From contig NZ_AXWP01000057.1 in NCBI RefSeq assembly GCF_000482725.1, forward strand, positions 1 to 37,599: a DNA stretch of 37,599 nt, given 5' to 3'. This document shows, in pieces, positions 20,542 through 29,898 of this stretch. The translations under genes and the position numbers were made by a program. The notes under the pieces were generated by a model, which saw only the letters and a program-made list of their open reading frames with translations, searched no databases and was not told the origin of the DNA. This DNA comes from Psychromonas arctica DSM 14288 (lineage in GTDB: Bacteria > Pseudomonadota > Gammaproteobacteria > Enterobacterales > Psychromonadaceae). The first letter of the stretch is position 1. Each line of letters begins with the position of its first letter.

Positions 20542-21003
20542 TTAAGAATTTAATGTTTCTACTTCAGCTTGCTGATTTGTCATTGCTTGTTGAAATAGAG
20601 CATCAAAGTTCACTGGTGCTAAGTTTAACTGCGGGAAAGTACCACGAGTCACTAAGCTTGATACCGCTTCACGTGCATATGGAAATAGGATATTTGGACA
20701 GAATGCATTTAAGCAATGTGCTAATTGAGGGCCTTCAAGCTGTGATACAGAGAAAATACCCGCTTGTTGTACTTCACATAAGAAAGCAACTTCACCTTCT
20801 ACTGTCGCAGTTGCAGTCAGTGATAACGTCACTTCATATACACCTTCTTCTAATTTCTTAGATTGTGTATCAATGTCCATTTTAACTTCTGGAGCCCACT
20901 CTTTTTTAAAGATATCTGGTGAGTTTGGGCATTCAAAAGAGATGTCTTTTACATAAACACGTTGGATGTTGAATTCTACTTGTTGCTCTTGTTGTTCTGG
21001 CAT
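20542..21003 (-). CDS. secB: Protein-export chaperone SecB
   Basis: Tetrameric cytoplasmic chaperone that keeps preproteins unfolded and hands them to SecA. At 153 aa it has the SecB pattern: [20 protein letters not shown] near the N-terminus, then [13 protein letters not shown], and the very conserved [34 protein letters not shown]. It sits between grxC and gpsA in the conserved operon, 32 bp after grxC. Confidence 0.97.
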   Translation of the reverse strand: MPEQQEQQVEFNIQRVYVKDISFECPNSPDIFKKEWAPEVKMDIDTQSKKLEEGVYEVTLSLTATATVEGEVAFLCEVQQAGIFSVSQLEGPQLAHCLNAFCPNILFPYAREAVSSLVTRGTFPQLNLAPVNFDALFQQAMTNQQAEVETLNS

Positions 21004-21035
21004 GATCTTTCCTTAATCCTTAAAAATTATTTATA

Positions 21036-21284
21036 TTAACTTAACAGTTCATCAAGTTGGTGTGCGCGTTCTAATGCATATAACTCGTCACAACCCCCTA
21101 TTGCCTTGCCGTCTATAACAATTTGCGGAACAGTTGTTCCACCAGTCAATTTTGTCATATTCGGACGAAGAGAACGGTCAGACACATCAATTTCTTGATA
21201 GGTTACTTTTTTATTGTCCAACAATTGTTTTGCACGAATACAATATGGGCAATATGGAGTGGTGTAGATAGTGATAGTAGCCAT
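21036..21284 (-). CDS. grxC: Glutaredoxin 3
   Basis: Small thiol-disulfide oxidoreductase of 82 aa that uses glutathione. The active site is CPYC (C12 and C15), with the cis-proline segment GGTTVPQIVIDGKAIGGCDEL typical of class I glutaredoxins. It lies 2 bp after the rhodanese gene and upstream of secB, as in E. coli. Confidence 0.96.
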   Translation of the reverse strand: MATITIYTTPYCPYCIRAKQLLDNKKVTYQEIDVSDRSLRPNMTKLTGGTTVPQIVIDGKAIGGCDELYALERAHQLDELLS

Positions 21285-21286
21285 AA

Positions 21287-21715
21287 TTACTTCTTAGTTA
21301 TTGGTAAATTTGCAGAGGTCCAGCCGCTCATACCTGAAAATAGATTATTTACTTGCTCAAAACCAGCTTTTGCCAGCTTCTCACCAGCACCTGCAGAGCG
21401 AGTACCTGATGCACACACAACTATAATGGGGGTCTGCTTATTATTTTCAATAGCTGCGAACTTTCCTTCTTGAATCTGTGACGGAGTTATATTTTTTGCA
21501 TTAACGATATGGCCTTTTTTAAACTCATCTGCAGTTCTAATATCAACGACTATCGCATCTTGCTTGTTGATTAATTGTGTTGCTTGCTGTGGGTTGATAT
21601 TGTTTATCTTGCTTAGTTTATCTTTTACAACACTGTGGATTAACATTGCAGCGATCGCGACCCATGCAGCAGCTAACATCGGATTGTTGGTAATAAAATC
21701 AATATATTCTTGCAT
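21287..21715 (-). CDS. yibN: Membrane-anchored rhodanese-domain protein (YibN-like)
   Basis: The 142-aa protein has an N-terminal transmembrane helix (about residues 12-30) and one rhodanese domain facing the cytoplasm or periplasm. The active-site loop is CASGTRSAG with catalytic C101, preceded by the conserved DIRTADEFKKGHIVNAKNI. Rhodanese proteins carry persulfide sulfur, but the physiological partner of YibN is not established. It is the first gene of the operon with grxC, secB and gpsA, divergent from gpmI. Confidence 0.93.
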   Translation of the reverse strand: MQEYIDFITNNPMLAAAWVAIAAMLIHSVVKDKLSKINNINPQQATQLINKQDAIVVDIRTADEFKKGHIVNAKNITPSQIQEGKFAAIENNKQTPIIVVCASGTRSAGAGEKLAKAGFEQVNNLFSGMSGWTSANLPITKK

Positions 21716-21927
21716 AACTTTTTTCTTCTTCTGTAAGGATAAATTTCAGCATGAGTATACCCTGTGGAAAACAGAATATCAGCCTTGAGATTTAGATTAA
21801 TAAATGAAAATAGCTTTTTTGTGCTTTTTTCAACTTGCTTTGATCTAACACTAGGCTTTTTCAGTGACAAGCTACACAAATGTTGTAAAATCCCTTGTAG
21901 ATAATTTAATCATTAAAGAGGTTTGAT

Positions 21928-23457
21928 ATGACAACTCCTAAGAAACCATTAGTACTATTGATTTTAGACGGTTGGGGCTACCGCCCAGATATGCCAGATA
22001 ATGCTGTATCAAATGCTAAAACACCTGTTCTAGACCAATTATGTAAAGACTATGCCAATACGCTTATTTCGGCATCGGGTATGGATGTAGGTTTACCAGA
22101 TGGACAAATGGGTAATTCAGAAGTAGGTCATACTAATATTGGTGCAGGACGTACTGTTTACCAAAACCTAACCAAAGTGACTAAATCTATCGCCGATGGC
22201 GATTTCTATGAAAATGCAAATTTTGTTGCCGCGGTTGATAAAGCAGTTGCAGCAGATAAAGCCGTTCATATTATGGGCCTTGCTTCACCAGGCGGTGTTC
22301 ACTCTCATGACGATCATATTGTTGCAGCCATTGAACTAGCAGCAAGACGTGGAGCAAAAAAAGTTTACGTTCATGCTTTCTTAGATGGCCGTGATACTCC
22401 GCCACGCAGTGCAGCAGGTACATTGTCGAAATTTGAAGATAAATATAAAGAAGTTGGCGTTGGTCGTACTGCCACTTTAGTGGGCCGTTACTTTGCAATG
22501 GACCGTGACAATCGTTGGGATCGTGTAGAGCAAGCTTATAGCCTACTTACTGAAGCAAAATCAGAATACACAGCCGACAGCGCATTAGTCGGTCTTGAAA
22601 ATGCTTATGCTCGTGATGAAAATGATGAATTTGTAAAAGCAACTGTGATTGGCGAAGCTGCACCTATTTCTGACGGTGACGCAGTTTTATTCTTAAACTT
22701 CCGCGCTGACCGTGCACGTGAGATAACTTATACTTTCACGGATCAAAACTTCACTGGTTTTGAACGTGCAGTAACGCCAGACGTTCACTTTGTGACGTTA
22801 ACAGAGTTCGCAGCAGATATTAAAGCGCCAGCAGCTTACCCAAGCGAACAGCTAACTAATACGTTAGGTGAATGGTTAGCGAAAAAAGACAAAACACAAT
22901 TACGTATTTCAGAAACTGAAAAATACGCACATGTGACTTTCTTCTTTAACGGTGGCGTTGAAGATGAGTTCCCTGGCGAGCATCGTACATTAATTAGCTC
23001 TCCTGCAGTGGCGACCTATGATATGCAACCAGAAATGAGCTCTGCTGAATTAACTGAAAAATTAGTAGGCGCAATCAAAAGCAGCGAATACGATGTGATC
23101 ATCTGTAACTACCCGAATGGCGATATGGTTGGACACACTGGTGTATATGAAGCTGCTGTTAAAGCTTGTGAAGCTGTAGATGCTTGTATTGGTCAGATTG
23201 TAGGTGCATTAAAAGAAGTGGGCGGCGAATGTTTAATTACTGCTGACCACGGTAATGCAGAACAAATGATTGATCCTGATACAGGTGGCATTCATACCGC
23301 ACATACTAATTTACCAGTACCGTTTATCTATGTGGGTCGTGAAGCAACTATAGCTGAAGGCGGTCGCCTATGTGATATCGCACCGACTATGTTGTCATTG
23401 ATGAACATGGAAATACCAACTGAAATGACAGGTAAACCTTTAATTACTGTTAAGTAA
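21928..23457 (+). CDS. gpmI: 2,3-bisphosphoglycerate-independent phosphoglycerate mutase
   Basis: Glycolytic and gluconeogenic Mn-dependent enzyme that interconverts 3- and 2-phosphoglycerate. It has the alkaline phosphatase-like metal site at LILDGWGYR, with the nucleophile S64 in [15 protein letters not shown]. Family segments [15 protein letters not shown] and the C-terminal [21 protein letters not shown] metal ligands are present. Its 509 aa fit the family. It heads the conserved gpmI-envC-yibQ order known from E. coli. Confidence 0.97.
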   Translation: MTTPKKPLVLLILDGWGYRPDMPDNAVSNAKTPVLDQLCKDYANTLISASGMDVGLPDGQMGNSEVGHTNIGAGRTVYQNLTKVTKSIADGDFYENANFVAAVDKAVAADKAVHIMGLASPGGVHSHDDHIVAAIELAARRGAKKVYVHAFLDGRDTPPRSAAGTLSKFEDKYKEVGVGRTATLVGRYFAMDRDNRWDRVEQAYSLLTEAKSEYTADSALVGLENAYARDENDEFVKATVIGEAAPISDGDAVLFLNFRADRAREITYTFTDQNFTGFERAVTPDVHFVTLTEFAADIKAPAAYPSEQLTNTLGEWLAKKDKTQLRISETEKYAHVTFFFNGGVEDEFPGEHRTLISSPAVATYDMQPEMSSAELTEKLVGAIKSSEYDVIICNYPNGDMVGHTGVYEAAVKACEAVDACIGQIVGALKEVGGECLITADHGNAEQMIDPDTGGIHTAHTNLPVPFIYVGREATIAEGGRLCDIAPTMLSLMNMEIPTEMTGKPLITVK

Positions 23458-23688
23458 GTTTAACTCTGGTGCGTTAGGTTTTTCTGGCGCACCTGATTTC
23501 TTCCTAAAAATCAGCTATCTCGTTCAAGTAATTTCCACTTAATTTGCGTAAATTCCTATTTAATCGAATAAAATGCATGTAAACCTTCAGTAATTGTTTT
23601 TTTACTCAACATACAAAAGAATTGTAGGTATTATCTGATTGATATATTTATCAATCATACTAATCCGTTTATAAGGTCGATACCAACA

Positions 23689-24963
23689 GTGATGCTAAAT
23701 CCATTTTATTCCAGTCAACGAGGACCTTTAAAACAATTATTGTGCATTCCTTTTCTCGTTGCTATTCTTTTTAGCCATCAAATTTCAGCTGCAGACCTTA
23801 CAAACTTACAACGTCAAATTAATCAAAGTAAACAAACAAAATCAGAACAACAAAAACAACAACAGCAGCTTGAAGCTCAACTTGCAGCAAGTGATCAAGC
23901 AATTGCCAAGGCATCTTTACAGGTTAATCAAACCAAAAAAATGATTGATGACAAACGCAATGCACTAATCACTTTGCAGCAAGAAACGAAGCAACTAGAA
24001 GACAACAAAAAAAAGCAACAAACATTATTAGAGCAGCAGCTCATTAGTGCTTATATGACAGGGCAAAATGACCTTATTAAATTAATGCTAAATCAAGAGG
24101 ATCTGAGCAAAGTCATTCGCGCCAAAAGCTATTACTATTATTTAAATGAAGCGCGCTTAGAAAGTATTGAAGCCTTACATTCAACGCAACAAAAACTCGA
24201 TAAAAACGCTGCCCAACAAACAGCAGCACTGGCTTCTCTTGAAGGCCTGTATCAAGAACAGAAACAAACTCAAGCAACGGTAAATAATCAGCGATTAAAA
24301 CGCGATCAAGCACTACGTGAATTAAAACAAGATATTAACTATCAAAATGCAAAAATAGCAGAATTAGCGAACTCCGAGAAAGTATTACGAGCTCGCATTA
24401 AAAAAGCAGCCGAAGATCGTAAAAAAAGGCAGCTCGTAGCAGCTAAAGCCAAAGCTGCGCAAGAACGTAAGAATAGAGCAAAGGCGCAGGCACAAGCGGC
24501 GCAGGAACGAGAAAAAATAGCACAAGCAGAAGTGGCAGCGAGAAAAAAAGCACAAACGCACTCAAAAATTGCAGGTCTCAAAGGTAAATTACCTTGGCCT
24601 ATTCAAGGAAAAGTATTACATCGTTTTGGCAGCTCTCGTAGCAGTCAAGTGACCTGGAAAGGTATTGCTATCGCAGCCAATGAGGGCGAAAAAGTAAGAG
24701 CAGTGGCTACTGGACGAGTTCTATTTGCAGGATATTTTAAAGGCTACGGCATGGTGATCGCGCTCGACCATAGCGATAACTATATTACTTTATACGGATA
24801 CAATGAAACATTGCTGCAAAAAGCAGGTGATGTGGTTTTTCAAGGTGATGCGATAGCGCTGGCAGGACACAGTGGTGGACAAGATAGAAACAGCTTATAT
24901 TTTGAATTAAGCCACAAAGGTAAAGCAGAAGATCCATTACGCTGGTTAACAAGAAGTAAGTAA
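23689..24963 (+). CDS. envC: Murein hydrolase activator EnvC
   Basis: Periplasmic division factor that activates the amidases AmiA and AmiB at the septum under FtsEX control. It has an N-terminal signal sequence ending near HQISA (residue 34), then a long coiled coil rich in Q, K and E (about residues 35-280), then a LytM/M23 domain (about 295-424). As in E. coli EnvC the M23 domain is degenerate: the usual catalytic histidine positions read LYGYNE and DHSDN, so it activates rather than cuts. The frame opens with GTG at 23689, and an ATG three bases on is an equally good start. Confidence 0.93.
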   Translation: MMLNPFYSSQRGPLKQLLCIPFLVAILFSHQISAADLTNLQRQINQSKQTKSEQQKQQQQLEAQLAASDQAIAKASLQVNQTKKMIDDKRNALITLQQETKQLEDNKKKQQTLLEQQLISAYMTGQNDLIKLMLNQEDLSKVIRAKSYYYYLNEARLESIEALHSTQQKLDKNAAQQTAALASLEGLYQEQKQTQATVNNQRLKRDQALRELKQDINYQNAKIAELANSEKVLRARIKKAAEDRKKRQLVAAKAKAAQERKNRAKAQAQAAQEREKIAQAEVAARKKAQTHSKIAGLKGKLPWPIQGKVLHRFGSSRSSQVTWKGIAIAANEGEKVRAVATGRVLFAGYFKGYGMVIALDHSDNYITLYGYNETLLQKAGDVVFQGDAIALAGHSGGQDRNSLYFELSHKGKAEDPLRWLTRSK

Positions 24964-24964
24964 T

Positions 24965-25801
24965 ATGCTACTCACCTTTCTAAATAAAACAGGTAGATTA
25001 TTACTTTATACATGGCTCTTTATTACAGCAACTAATGTCTTAGCAATCGGCAAGCTAGTTATTATCATTGATGACATTGGTAATAATAAGAATAATCAGG
25101 CATTTTTAAAGTTACCAAAAAATGTTATTTTTTCTATTCTCCCATTTACACCTTTCTCTAAAAGCCTTGCTCGAGCTGCCCACCAGCAACATCGAGAAGT
25201 ACTATTACACATACCAATGCAGGCACACAGCCATAACCATTTATTAGGTAAAGGTGCATTAATTGAAGAGATGGATAAACAGACTCTCCAACAACAATTG
25301 ATCGATTCCCTAAAGGTCATCCCCCATGCTGTTGGTGCTAATAACCATATGGGTAGCCAACTCACCGAGAATCAAACAGCAATGCAATGGACAATGGAAT
25401 TGTTATATCAACAGGGATTGTTTTTTGTAGATAGCTTTACGAGTGCTAAGAGCGTCGCACAAACCGCAGCATTAACTGCCGGGCTACCTGCTTTAAGACG
25501 TCACATATTCTTAGACAATGTACGCACACAAGCGGCGATGGAAAAGCAATTTAAGGCAGCAATCGAACATAGTTTACATTCCCCTTATACCATTCTTATT
25601 GCGCACCCTTACCCTGAAACCTTACAATATTTATCACAACGCTTAGCTTTACCCGAACAAGATTACCAATTAGTGCCCTTAAGGGAATTAATTCCATTAA
25701 AAGAGCGTGTGGTCTTATTGCTTAAAAAAATACAATATTATCAACAAAATCGAGTTTATTCAGATACCAGTAGTATTAATTTCCCACTGCTGAATGAATA
25801 A
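24965..25801 (+). CDS. yibQ: Divergent polysaccharide deacetylase family protein (YibQ)
   Basis: The 278-aa protein has an N-terminal signal or anchor (about residues 1-27). The domain then begins with LVIIIDDIGNN, carries an HIPMQAHSHN motif, and has GANNHMGSQLT, the metal-site-like segment of divergent polysaccharide deacetylases. The substrate is unproven. It starts one base after the envC stop, so the two are co-translated, and the pairing with envC is conserved in Enterobacterales and relatives. Confidence 0.88.
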   Translation: MLLTFLNKTGRLLLYTWLFITATNVLAIGKLVIIIDDIGNNKNNQAFLKLPKNVIFSILPFTPFSKSLARAAHQQHREVLLHIPMQAHSHNHLLGKGALIEEMDKQTLQQQLIDSLKVIPHAVGANNHMGSQLTENQTAMQWTMELLYQQGLFFVDSFTSAKSVAQTAALTAGLPALRRHIFLDNVRTQAAMEKQFKAAIEHSLHSPYTILIAHPYPETLQYLSQRLALPEQDYQLVPLRELIPLKERVVLLLKKIQYYQQNRVYSDTSSINFPLLNE

Positions 25802-25831
25802 CATAACTAACAACCTAATAGTGAGACTTGT

Positions 25832-26266
25832 ATGCGCCTATCCGTTTTCATTGCTGACACCCTATCAAATCAATTATTAATAGATTTACAGAAAATCTAT
25901 GCAGGCCACCTACCACCGGCAGCATTAACCGAACAAGCCATTAAAGAGCAACTAGCACAAGCCGATACCAAGTTATACGTCACGATGTTTAATGAGCGCC
26001 ATATAGGTGCTGTAAATGTAAAAACCCAAGATACAACAGCTATATTTTCACAACTAGCTATTAGAGATCTAACTCGTCGACGTGGCGTAGGCAAGAATTT
26101 GTTAAAGCAAATTGAAAATGAGATTGCAGCGAAAGGTATTACACAAATTGAGTATAACTTAAAAGAAGTATTAGAAGATCAGTACCTAGCAACTCAGGCC
26201 TTTTTTTCAGATAGTGGCTACACAATCAACAATCATATTGCGAGTAAGTCTATTAGGGTCTGTTGA
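25832..26266 (+). CDS. panM: PanD maturation/regulatory factor PanM (PanZ), GNAT fold
   Basis: GNAT-fold protein that in E. coli triggers self-cleavage of aspartate decarboxylase PanD in response to acetyl-CoA, controlling pantothenate synthesis. The match is by pattern: IDLQKIY, MFNERHIGAVNVK, and the acetyl-CoA loop LTRRRGVGKNLLKQIE, then VLEDQYLATQAFFSDSGY, each lining up with E. coli PanM (127 aa). This copy has 144 aa. Its last three codons (RVC) and stop lie inside the terminal repeat of the element at 26254-26520, so its original C-terminus may have been replaced. Confidence 0.85.
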   Translation: MRLSVFIADTLSNQLLIDLQKIYAGHLPPAALTEQAIKEQLAQADTKLYVTMFNERHIGAVNVKTQDTTAIFSQLAIRDLTRRRGVGKNLLKQIENEIAAKGITQIEYNLKEVLEDQYLATQAFFSDSGYTINNHIASKSIRVC

Positions 26267-26520
26267 TCTTTCAAGTTTATTTTTGCAACGAGTTGCTGGC
26301 TTTTTATACAAGGCTGAGCTTATGACGTGTGGTTATTCTCTATAAATAAGCGAAAACGCAGTAGAAATAGTCAGAAAACGTTGCCCTACGGGTTCACCAC
26401 AAGGCGTTATGCTCTTTGTTGGACAAAATTTGCTTAGGATGACTAGGCTTCACTTTGTTCGCCTCGATCAAAACGACTTGTGGTGAACAAAATTTAAACG
26501 GCAAAGATCAACAGCCCCTA
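26254..26520. mobile_element. MITE-like element with 18-bp terminal inverted repeats
   Basis: The left end TAGGGTCTGTTGATCTTT (26254-26271) and right end (26503-26520, complementary except for one base) form 18-bp terminal inverted repeats. An internal 12-bp perfect inverted repeat (26392-26403 with 26477-26488) can form a long stem. There is no transposase gene, and the length is 267 bp. The reading frames crossing it look spurious. It provides the stop codon of panM and fills most of the gap between panM and the lipoprotein gene; the rest of that gap (26521-26662) is featureless. Confidence 0.75.
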
Positions 26521-26662
26521 GTTAACAGTAAGCTGCCATTAAATAGAATACTGCACTATATTCGTTATCGGTTGTCATTCATTATTTGTATATTGAATAG
26601 CAACCGATACATATCTGCTAAGTGTGGTTTCATCAATACAATTTATGTAATGACTTTCTCGC

Positions 26663-27265
26663 CTATTTACCCGCTTGTGGAAAATCACCTAACATCATAC
26701 TTAAAATATATTGCATACGTACTGAGCCTGCTTCCATGCGATCTTGTTCTAAATCGACAAAGCCTTGCACAGCAGAGCGCCAATAAACGGTTTTTTCTTG
26801 GTTATCTAACGCAGCTAATAACAGTGAGCCTTTTTCATAACGAGGATCATTAACATTACTACGTGTTAAACCTGGTAGCAGTCCAAAGCGTTGCTGAATA
26901 GTTTGGTCCGCAATATCATCTTCTAGCGCAAATAAAAATCCAACAACAATATCAGCTTGCTTAGGATCAGCACGATATTGATAGCCTTTACTGCTCAAAT
27001 AAGTGGTTATTTGGTTGCGAATATAACCTTTCAGCTGTTGCTGATTTTGTCCCGCGACCCCTGATAACACCTGATTATATTGGTCGCTCCAAGTATAAGT
27101 AGTAAATGCGGGCAATACATCCGAGGGGTTACCACTACTCACAATCATTAAACGCTGCGTTTTACTTTGTATTTGCGCTGTTGCATCGGTTGTCGTTTGT
27201 GAGCTACAACCATAAATAGCAAGCTGAATACCAATCATAGCAAACAGTAAATATAACTTTTTCAT
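26663..27265 (-). CDS. DUF4136 domain lipoprotein
   Basis: The 200-aa protein has a lipoprotein signal peptide with lipobox IYGC (C20 lipidated). Its mature region resembles DUF4136: FTTYTWS near the start, then a LKGYIRNQITTYLSSKGYQ helix and ADIVVGFLFALEDD. It is likely anchored in the outer or inner membrane; function unknown. It lies 32 bp downstream of dusA and may be in the same transcript. Confidence 0.8.
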   Translation of the reverse strand: MKKLYLLFAMIGIQLAIYGCSSQTTTDATAQIQSKTQRLMIVSSGNPSDVLPAFTTYTWSDQYNQVLSGVAGQNQQQLKGYIRNQITTYLSSKGYQYRADPKQADIVVGFLFALEDDIADQTIQQRFGLLPGLTRSNVNDPRYEKGSLLLAALDNQEKTVYWRSAVQGFVDLEQDRMEAGSVRMQYILSMMLGDFPQAGK

Positions 27266-27297
27266 CCTATTACCTCACCTTCGCTAACAAGTAGATC

Positions 27298-28290
27298 TTA
27301 ATCTTCAATCACAAATGATGCTGCTTTTTGCATGACTTCAATACCTGAACCGGGTATATGACCATTTTCACTTAAATGTCGACGCCATGCTCGTGCACCC
27401 GGTAAACCTTGAAACAAGCCTAACATATGGCGAGCGACACGATTTAAGTGTACACCCTGGCTTAACTGAGATTCAATATAAGGGTACATTTTTTCTAAAA
27501 CTTCAAAACGAGTTAATGGCTCTTTGTCACATCCAAACAACTGCTGATCAACCGTACTTAAGATATATGGATTAGCATAAACCTCTCTTCCTAACATCAC
27601 TCCATCTAAATGCTGCAAATGAGTTTCACAATCAGATAACGTTTTAATACCGCCATTAATCGCAATCGTTAATTCAGGAAAATCACGCTTTAATTGATAC
27701 ACACGCTCATAATCTAAAGGTGGTACATCACGATTTTGCTTTGGACTTAAACCACTTAACCAAGCTTTACGCGCATGAACAATAAACGTATCACAACCTT
27801 GTGCTTTTACTTTTTCAACAAAGTCACATAAAAATTCATAGGAGTCTAGTTCATCAATACCAATCCGTGTTTTAACCGTCACGGGTAAACCACTGGCATC
27901 CTTCATCGCTTTTACTGCATCACCAACTAATGCCCCTTCAGCCATTAAACACGCACCAAAGCGACCATTTTGAACACGGTCAGAGGGGCAACCTACATTC
28001 AAGTTTATTTCATCAAATCCACGTTCAGCACCTGCTTTAGCAGCTTGCGCTAAATCTAATGGTGCTGAGCCACCTAACTGCAAACTTACTGGATGCTCAG
28101 CAGCATCTTTTTGTAAGTAATCCCCTTTCCCATACAAAATAGCACCTGTGGTGACCATTTCGCTGTATAACAATGTATTTTTACTCATTAAACGATGGAA
28201 ATAACGACAATACTGATCAGTCCAATCAAGCATCGGAGCAATAGAAAAGCGGTTAGTAGGGTAACTGCTTGATGTTTCAGTGCTTATCAT
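27298..28290 (-). CDS. dusA: tRNA-dihydrouridine(20/20a) synthase DusA
   Basis: FMN enzyme reducing uridines 20 and 20a of tRNA D-loops. It has [21 protein letters not shown] near the start, [22 protein letters not shown] with the catalytic cysteine (C114), and [10 protein letters not shown] for FMN phosphate binding. Its 330 aa are normal, so the gene is intact. The 5' end faces the integrase of the island. dusA is a recognised integration site for phages and islands, and the insertion here evidently preserved or rebuilt the start of the gene. Confidence 0.96.
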   Translation of the reverse strand: MISTETSSSYPTNRFSIAPMLDWTDQYCRYFHRLMSKNTLLYSEMVTTGAILYGKGDYLQKDAAEHPVSLQLGGSAPLDLAQAAKAGAERGFDEINLNVGCPSDRVQNGRFGACLMAEGALVGDAVKAMKDASGLPVTVKTRIGIDELDSYEFLCDFVEKVKAQGCDTFIVHARKAWLSGLSPKQNRDVPPLDYERVYQLKRDFPELTIAINGGIKTLSDCETHLQHLDGVMLGREVYANPYILSTVDQQLFGCDKEPLTRFEVLEKMYPYIESQLSQGVHLNRVARHMLGLFQGLPGARAWRRHLSENGHIPGSGIEVMQKAASFVIED

Positions 28291-28325
28291 TGTTTTTGCT
28301 CACTTTGTTATCGGCTAAAAATGCC

Positions 28326-28381
28326 TTGAATTACGTTGAATTATGCTGAATTTCGTTCTACAGTACGCCTTAAGTACGCCT
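28326..28381. promoter_or_regulatory. Two sets of short tandem repeats between dusA and integrase
   Basis: Three consecutive 10-bp units (TTGAATTACG, TTGAATTATG, CTGAATTTCG) occupy 28326-28355. Two copies of AGTACGCCT follow, 11 bp apart (28362-28370 and 28373-28381). Repeats phased with the helix beside an integrase gene suggest arm-type integrase or excisionase binding sites forming part of the island attachment region. The function is inferred. Confidence 0.5.
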
Positions 28382-28397
28382 CATAGGAGTAGGACAA

Positions 28398-29468
28398 ATG
28401 GCATCTTTTTCAATACAAACACGTACATTAGCAAATGGTGAAATTCGCTTTAAAGCAACCGTGACAGTAAAAAAGAACAGTTCGATCATACACAGAGAAG
28501 CCAAGACATTCAAAAGGAAAGAGCTTGCCAGGACATGGGGAAGAAATAAAACTTCAGAGCTAAAAGAATTTGGCATTAATCAATCCAAAACATCTTCGAT
28601 TGGTGAGCTACTTGACCAATTTATAGATGCTCGAAATTTATGGGATAACACGGGGCGTACTAAACAGTATGTTATAAAAATGCTTCGTGATTGTGATATA
28701 GCGACAATCCAAAGCGATCAGTTAAAAACAAGTGATCTCATAGAGCACTGTAAGATCCGCAAAGCTACAGGCACCAAACCACAAACTATTTATCATGATA
28801 TTGCATACTTACGATCCGTCATGAAAAAATCGTTACCCGTATTTAATATTAAATCAAGTCCTGAGATATTCGAAGAAGCAGTTCCAATACTTATCGATAT
28901 GAAATTAGTTGGAAAAAGTACTAAGCGAACAAGAAGACCTACAGAAGATGAAATAGAAAGATTGAAAGAAGGCTTATTAAAACGCCAAGAGTTTCATGCT
29001 AACGGTAAGGTACGTATTCCATACATAGATATCCTCGACTTTAGTATTTTAACTTGTATGCGCATTGGTGAGGTCTGTAAATTACGCTGGGATGACTTAA
29101 ACGAAGATCATAAAACCATTTTAATTCGAGATAGAAAAGATCCTCGAAAAAAAGAAGGGAATCACATGATCGCGCCATTATTAGGCGGCTCTTTTGACAT
29201 TATAATGAAACAACCTAAAAGTAATGAACTTATATTTCCTTACAACTCACGAAGTGTCACTGTAGGCTTTCAACGAGTACGTAATACGCTAGGAATAACC
29301 GACCTACGCTACCATGACTTAAGAAGGGAAGGTGCAAGCCGGTTATTTGAAAAAGGCTACTCTATCGAAGAAGTAGCTCAAGTAACCGGCCATCGCAATT
29401 TAAATATTTTATGGCAAGTATACACCCAGCTATTTCCGCATAAATTACATGATAAATTTAATGAATAA
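28398..29468 (+). CDS. Tyrosine site-specific integrase of the dusA island
   Basis: A 356-aa phage-type tyrosine recombinase, presumably responsible for insertion at dusA. The catalytic set is complete: R222 (CMRIGEVCKLRW), a lysine near 248-252, H306 and R309 (YHDLRREGASRL), H332 (TGHRNL) and the nucleophile Y342 (WQVYTQLF). The N-terminal half has the usual DNA-binding and SAM-like regions. The start is backed by an AGGAG ribosome-binding site. It is not an integron integrase: the extra patch typical of IntI is not seen, and the location fits a genomic-island integrase. A fragment of a related gene's 3' end occurs at 30288-30335. Confidence 0.92.
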   Translation: MASFSIQTRTLANGEIRFKATVTVKKNSSIIHREAKTFKRKELARTWGRNKTSELKEFGINQSKTSSIGELLDQFIDARNLWDNTGRTKQYVIKMLRDCDIATIQSDQLKTSDLIEHCKIRKATGTKPQTIYHDIAYLRSVMKKSLPVFNIKSSPEIFEEAVPILIDMKLVGKSTKRTRRPTEDEIERLKEGLLKRQEFHANGKVRIPYIDILDFSILTCMRIGEVCKLRWDDLNEDHKTILIRDRKDPRKKEGNHMIAPLLGGSFDIIMKQPKSNELIFPYNSRSVTVGFQRVRNTLGITDLRYHDLRREGASRLFEKGYSIEEVAQVTGHRNLNILWQVYTQLFPHKLHDKFNE

Positions 29469-29474
29469 AAATTA

Positions 29475-29532
29475 ATTTAGTACATAGTACTACTGAAAGC
29501 ATCAATATAAATATTGATTTAGTACATAGTAC
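29475..29532 (+). promoter_or_regulatory. Duplicated operator-like repeat upstream of toxin-antitoxin operon
   Basis: The 16-bp sequence ATTTAGTACATAGTAC occurs at 29475-29490 and again at 29517-29532, 42 bp apart (four helical turns). Each contains a GTAC-ATA-GTAC dyad. The second copy ends 30 bp before the toxin start. This is the expected place for autoregulation by the antitoxin. Confidence 0.65.
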
Positions 29533-29562
29533 AATCTAAACTACATATAAATAGAGTAAATT

Positions 29563-29883
29563 ATGTTCACATTTATTGAGCTTAGCGGTTTTAGTAAGCA
29601 CAGAGAAAGTTTGTTAGTCGACGATGACTTTAAAAAAATGCAAGAAGCTTTAATAGAAAACCCAGAGTTAGGTAAAATCATAGCTGGTACAGGAGGGTTT
29701 AGAAAACTAAGATGGTCTAGGCCAGGCATGGGTAAAAGTGGCGGTGTAAGAGTTATATATTATAATCTTTCTGCATCTTCTGGCCGATTATATTTAGCCC
29801 TTATCTATCCAAAAAATGAATTAGATAATATTACTAATGAGCAAAAAAAGCAGTTGAGAAAAGTTTCTGAAAAACTTATTTAA
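29563..29883 (+). CDS. RelE/HigB-family toxin
   Basis: A 106-aa protein like the RelE-type mRNA interferases found as HigB-2 toxins in Vibrio. Characteristic stretches are FIELSGFSKHRESLLVDDDF, LIENPELGKIIAGTGGFRKLRW, and the basic core KSGGVRVIYYNL followed by LYLALIYPKNE. Such toxins cleave mRNA at the ribosome. The toxin precedes the antitoxin (reverse order), as in higBA loci. It has its own duplicated operator upstream and is probably an addiction module stabilising the island. Specific cleavage sites are unknown. Confidence 0.88.
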   Translation: MFTFIELSGFSKHRESLLVDDDFKKMQEALIENPELGKIIAGTGGFRKLRWSRPGMGKSGGVRVIYYNLSASSGRLYLALIYPKNELDNITNEQKKQLRKVSEKLI

Positions 29884-29898
29884 CAAAGGTTATATATT

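Noticed and set aside
26455-26853. Plus-strand frame of 132 codons
   Set aside because: It starts inside the MITE-like element and runs antisense through the DUF4136 lipoprotein gene; no ribosome-binding site and no domain pattern.
28398-29468. Possibility that the tyrosine recombinase is an integron integrase (IntI)
   Set aside because: The sequence layout and its place beside dusA fit a phage or island integrase, and no attI or adjacent inward cassette junction is seen.
29475-29532. CRISPR-like repeats
   Set aside because: Only two copies of a 16-bp repeat with no regular spacer series and no cas genes; better explained as operators.
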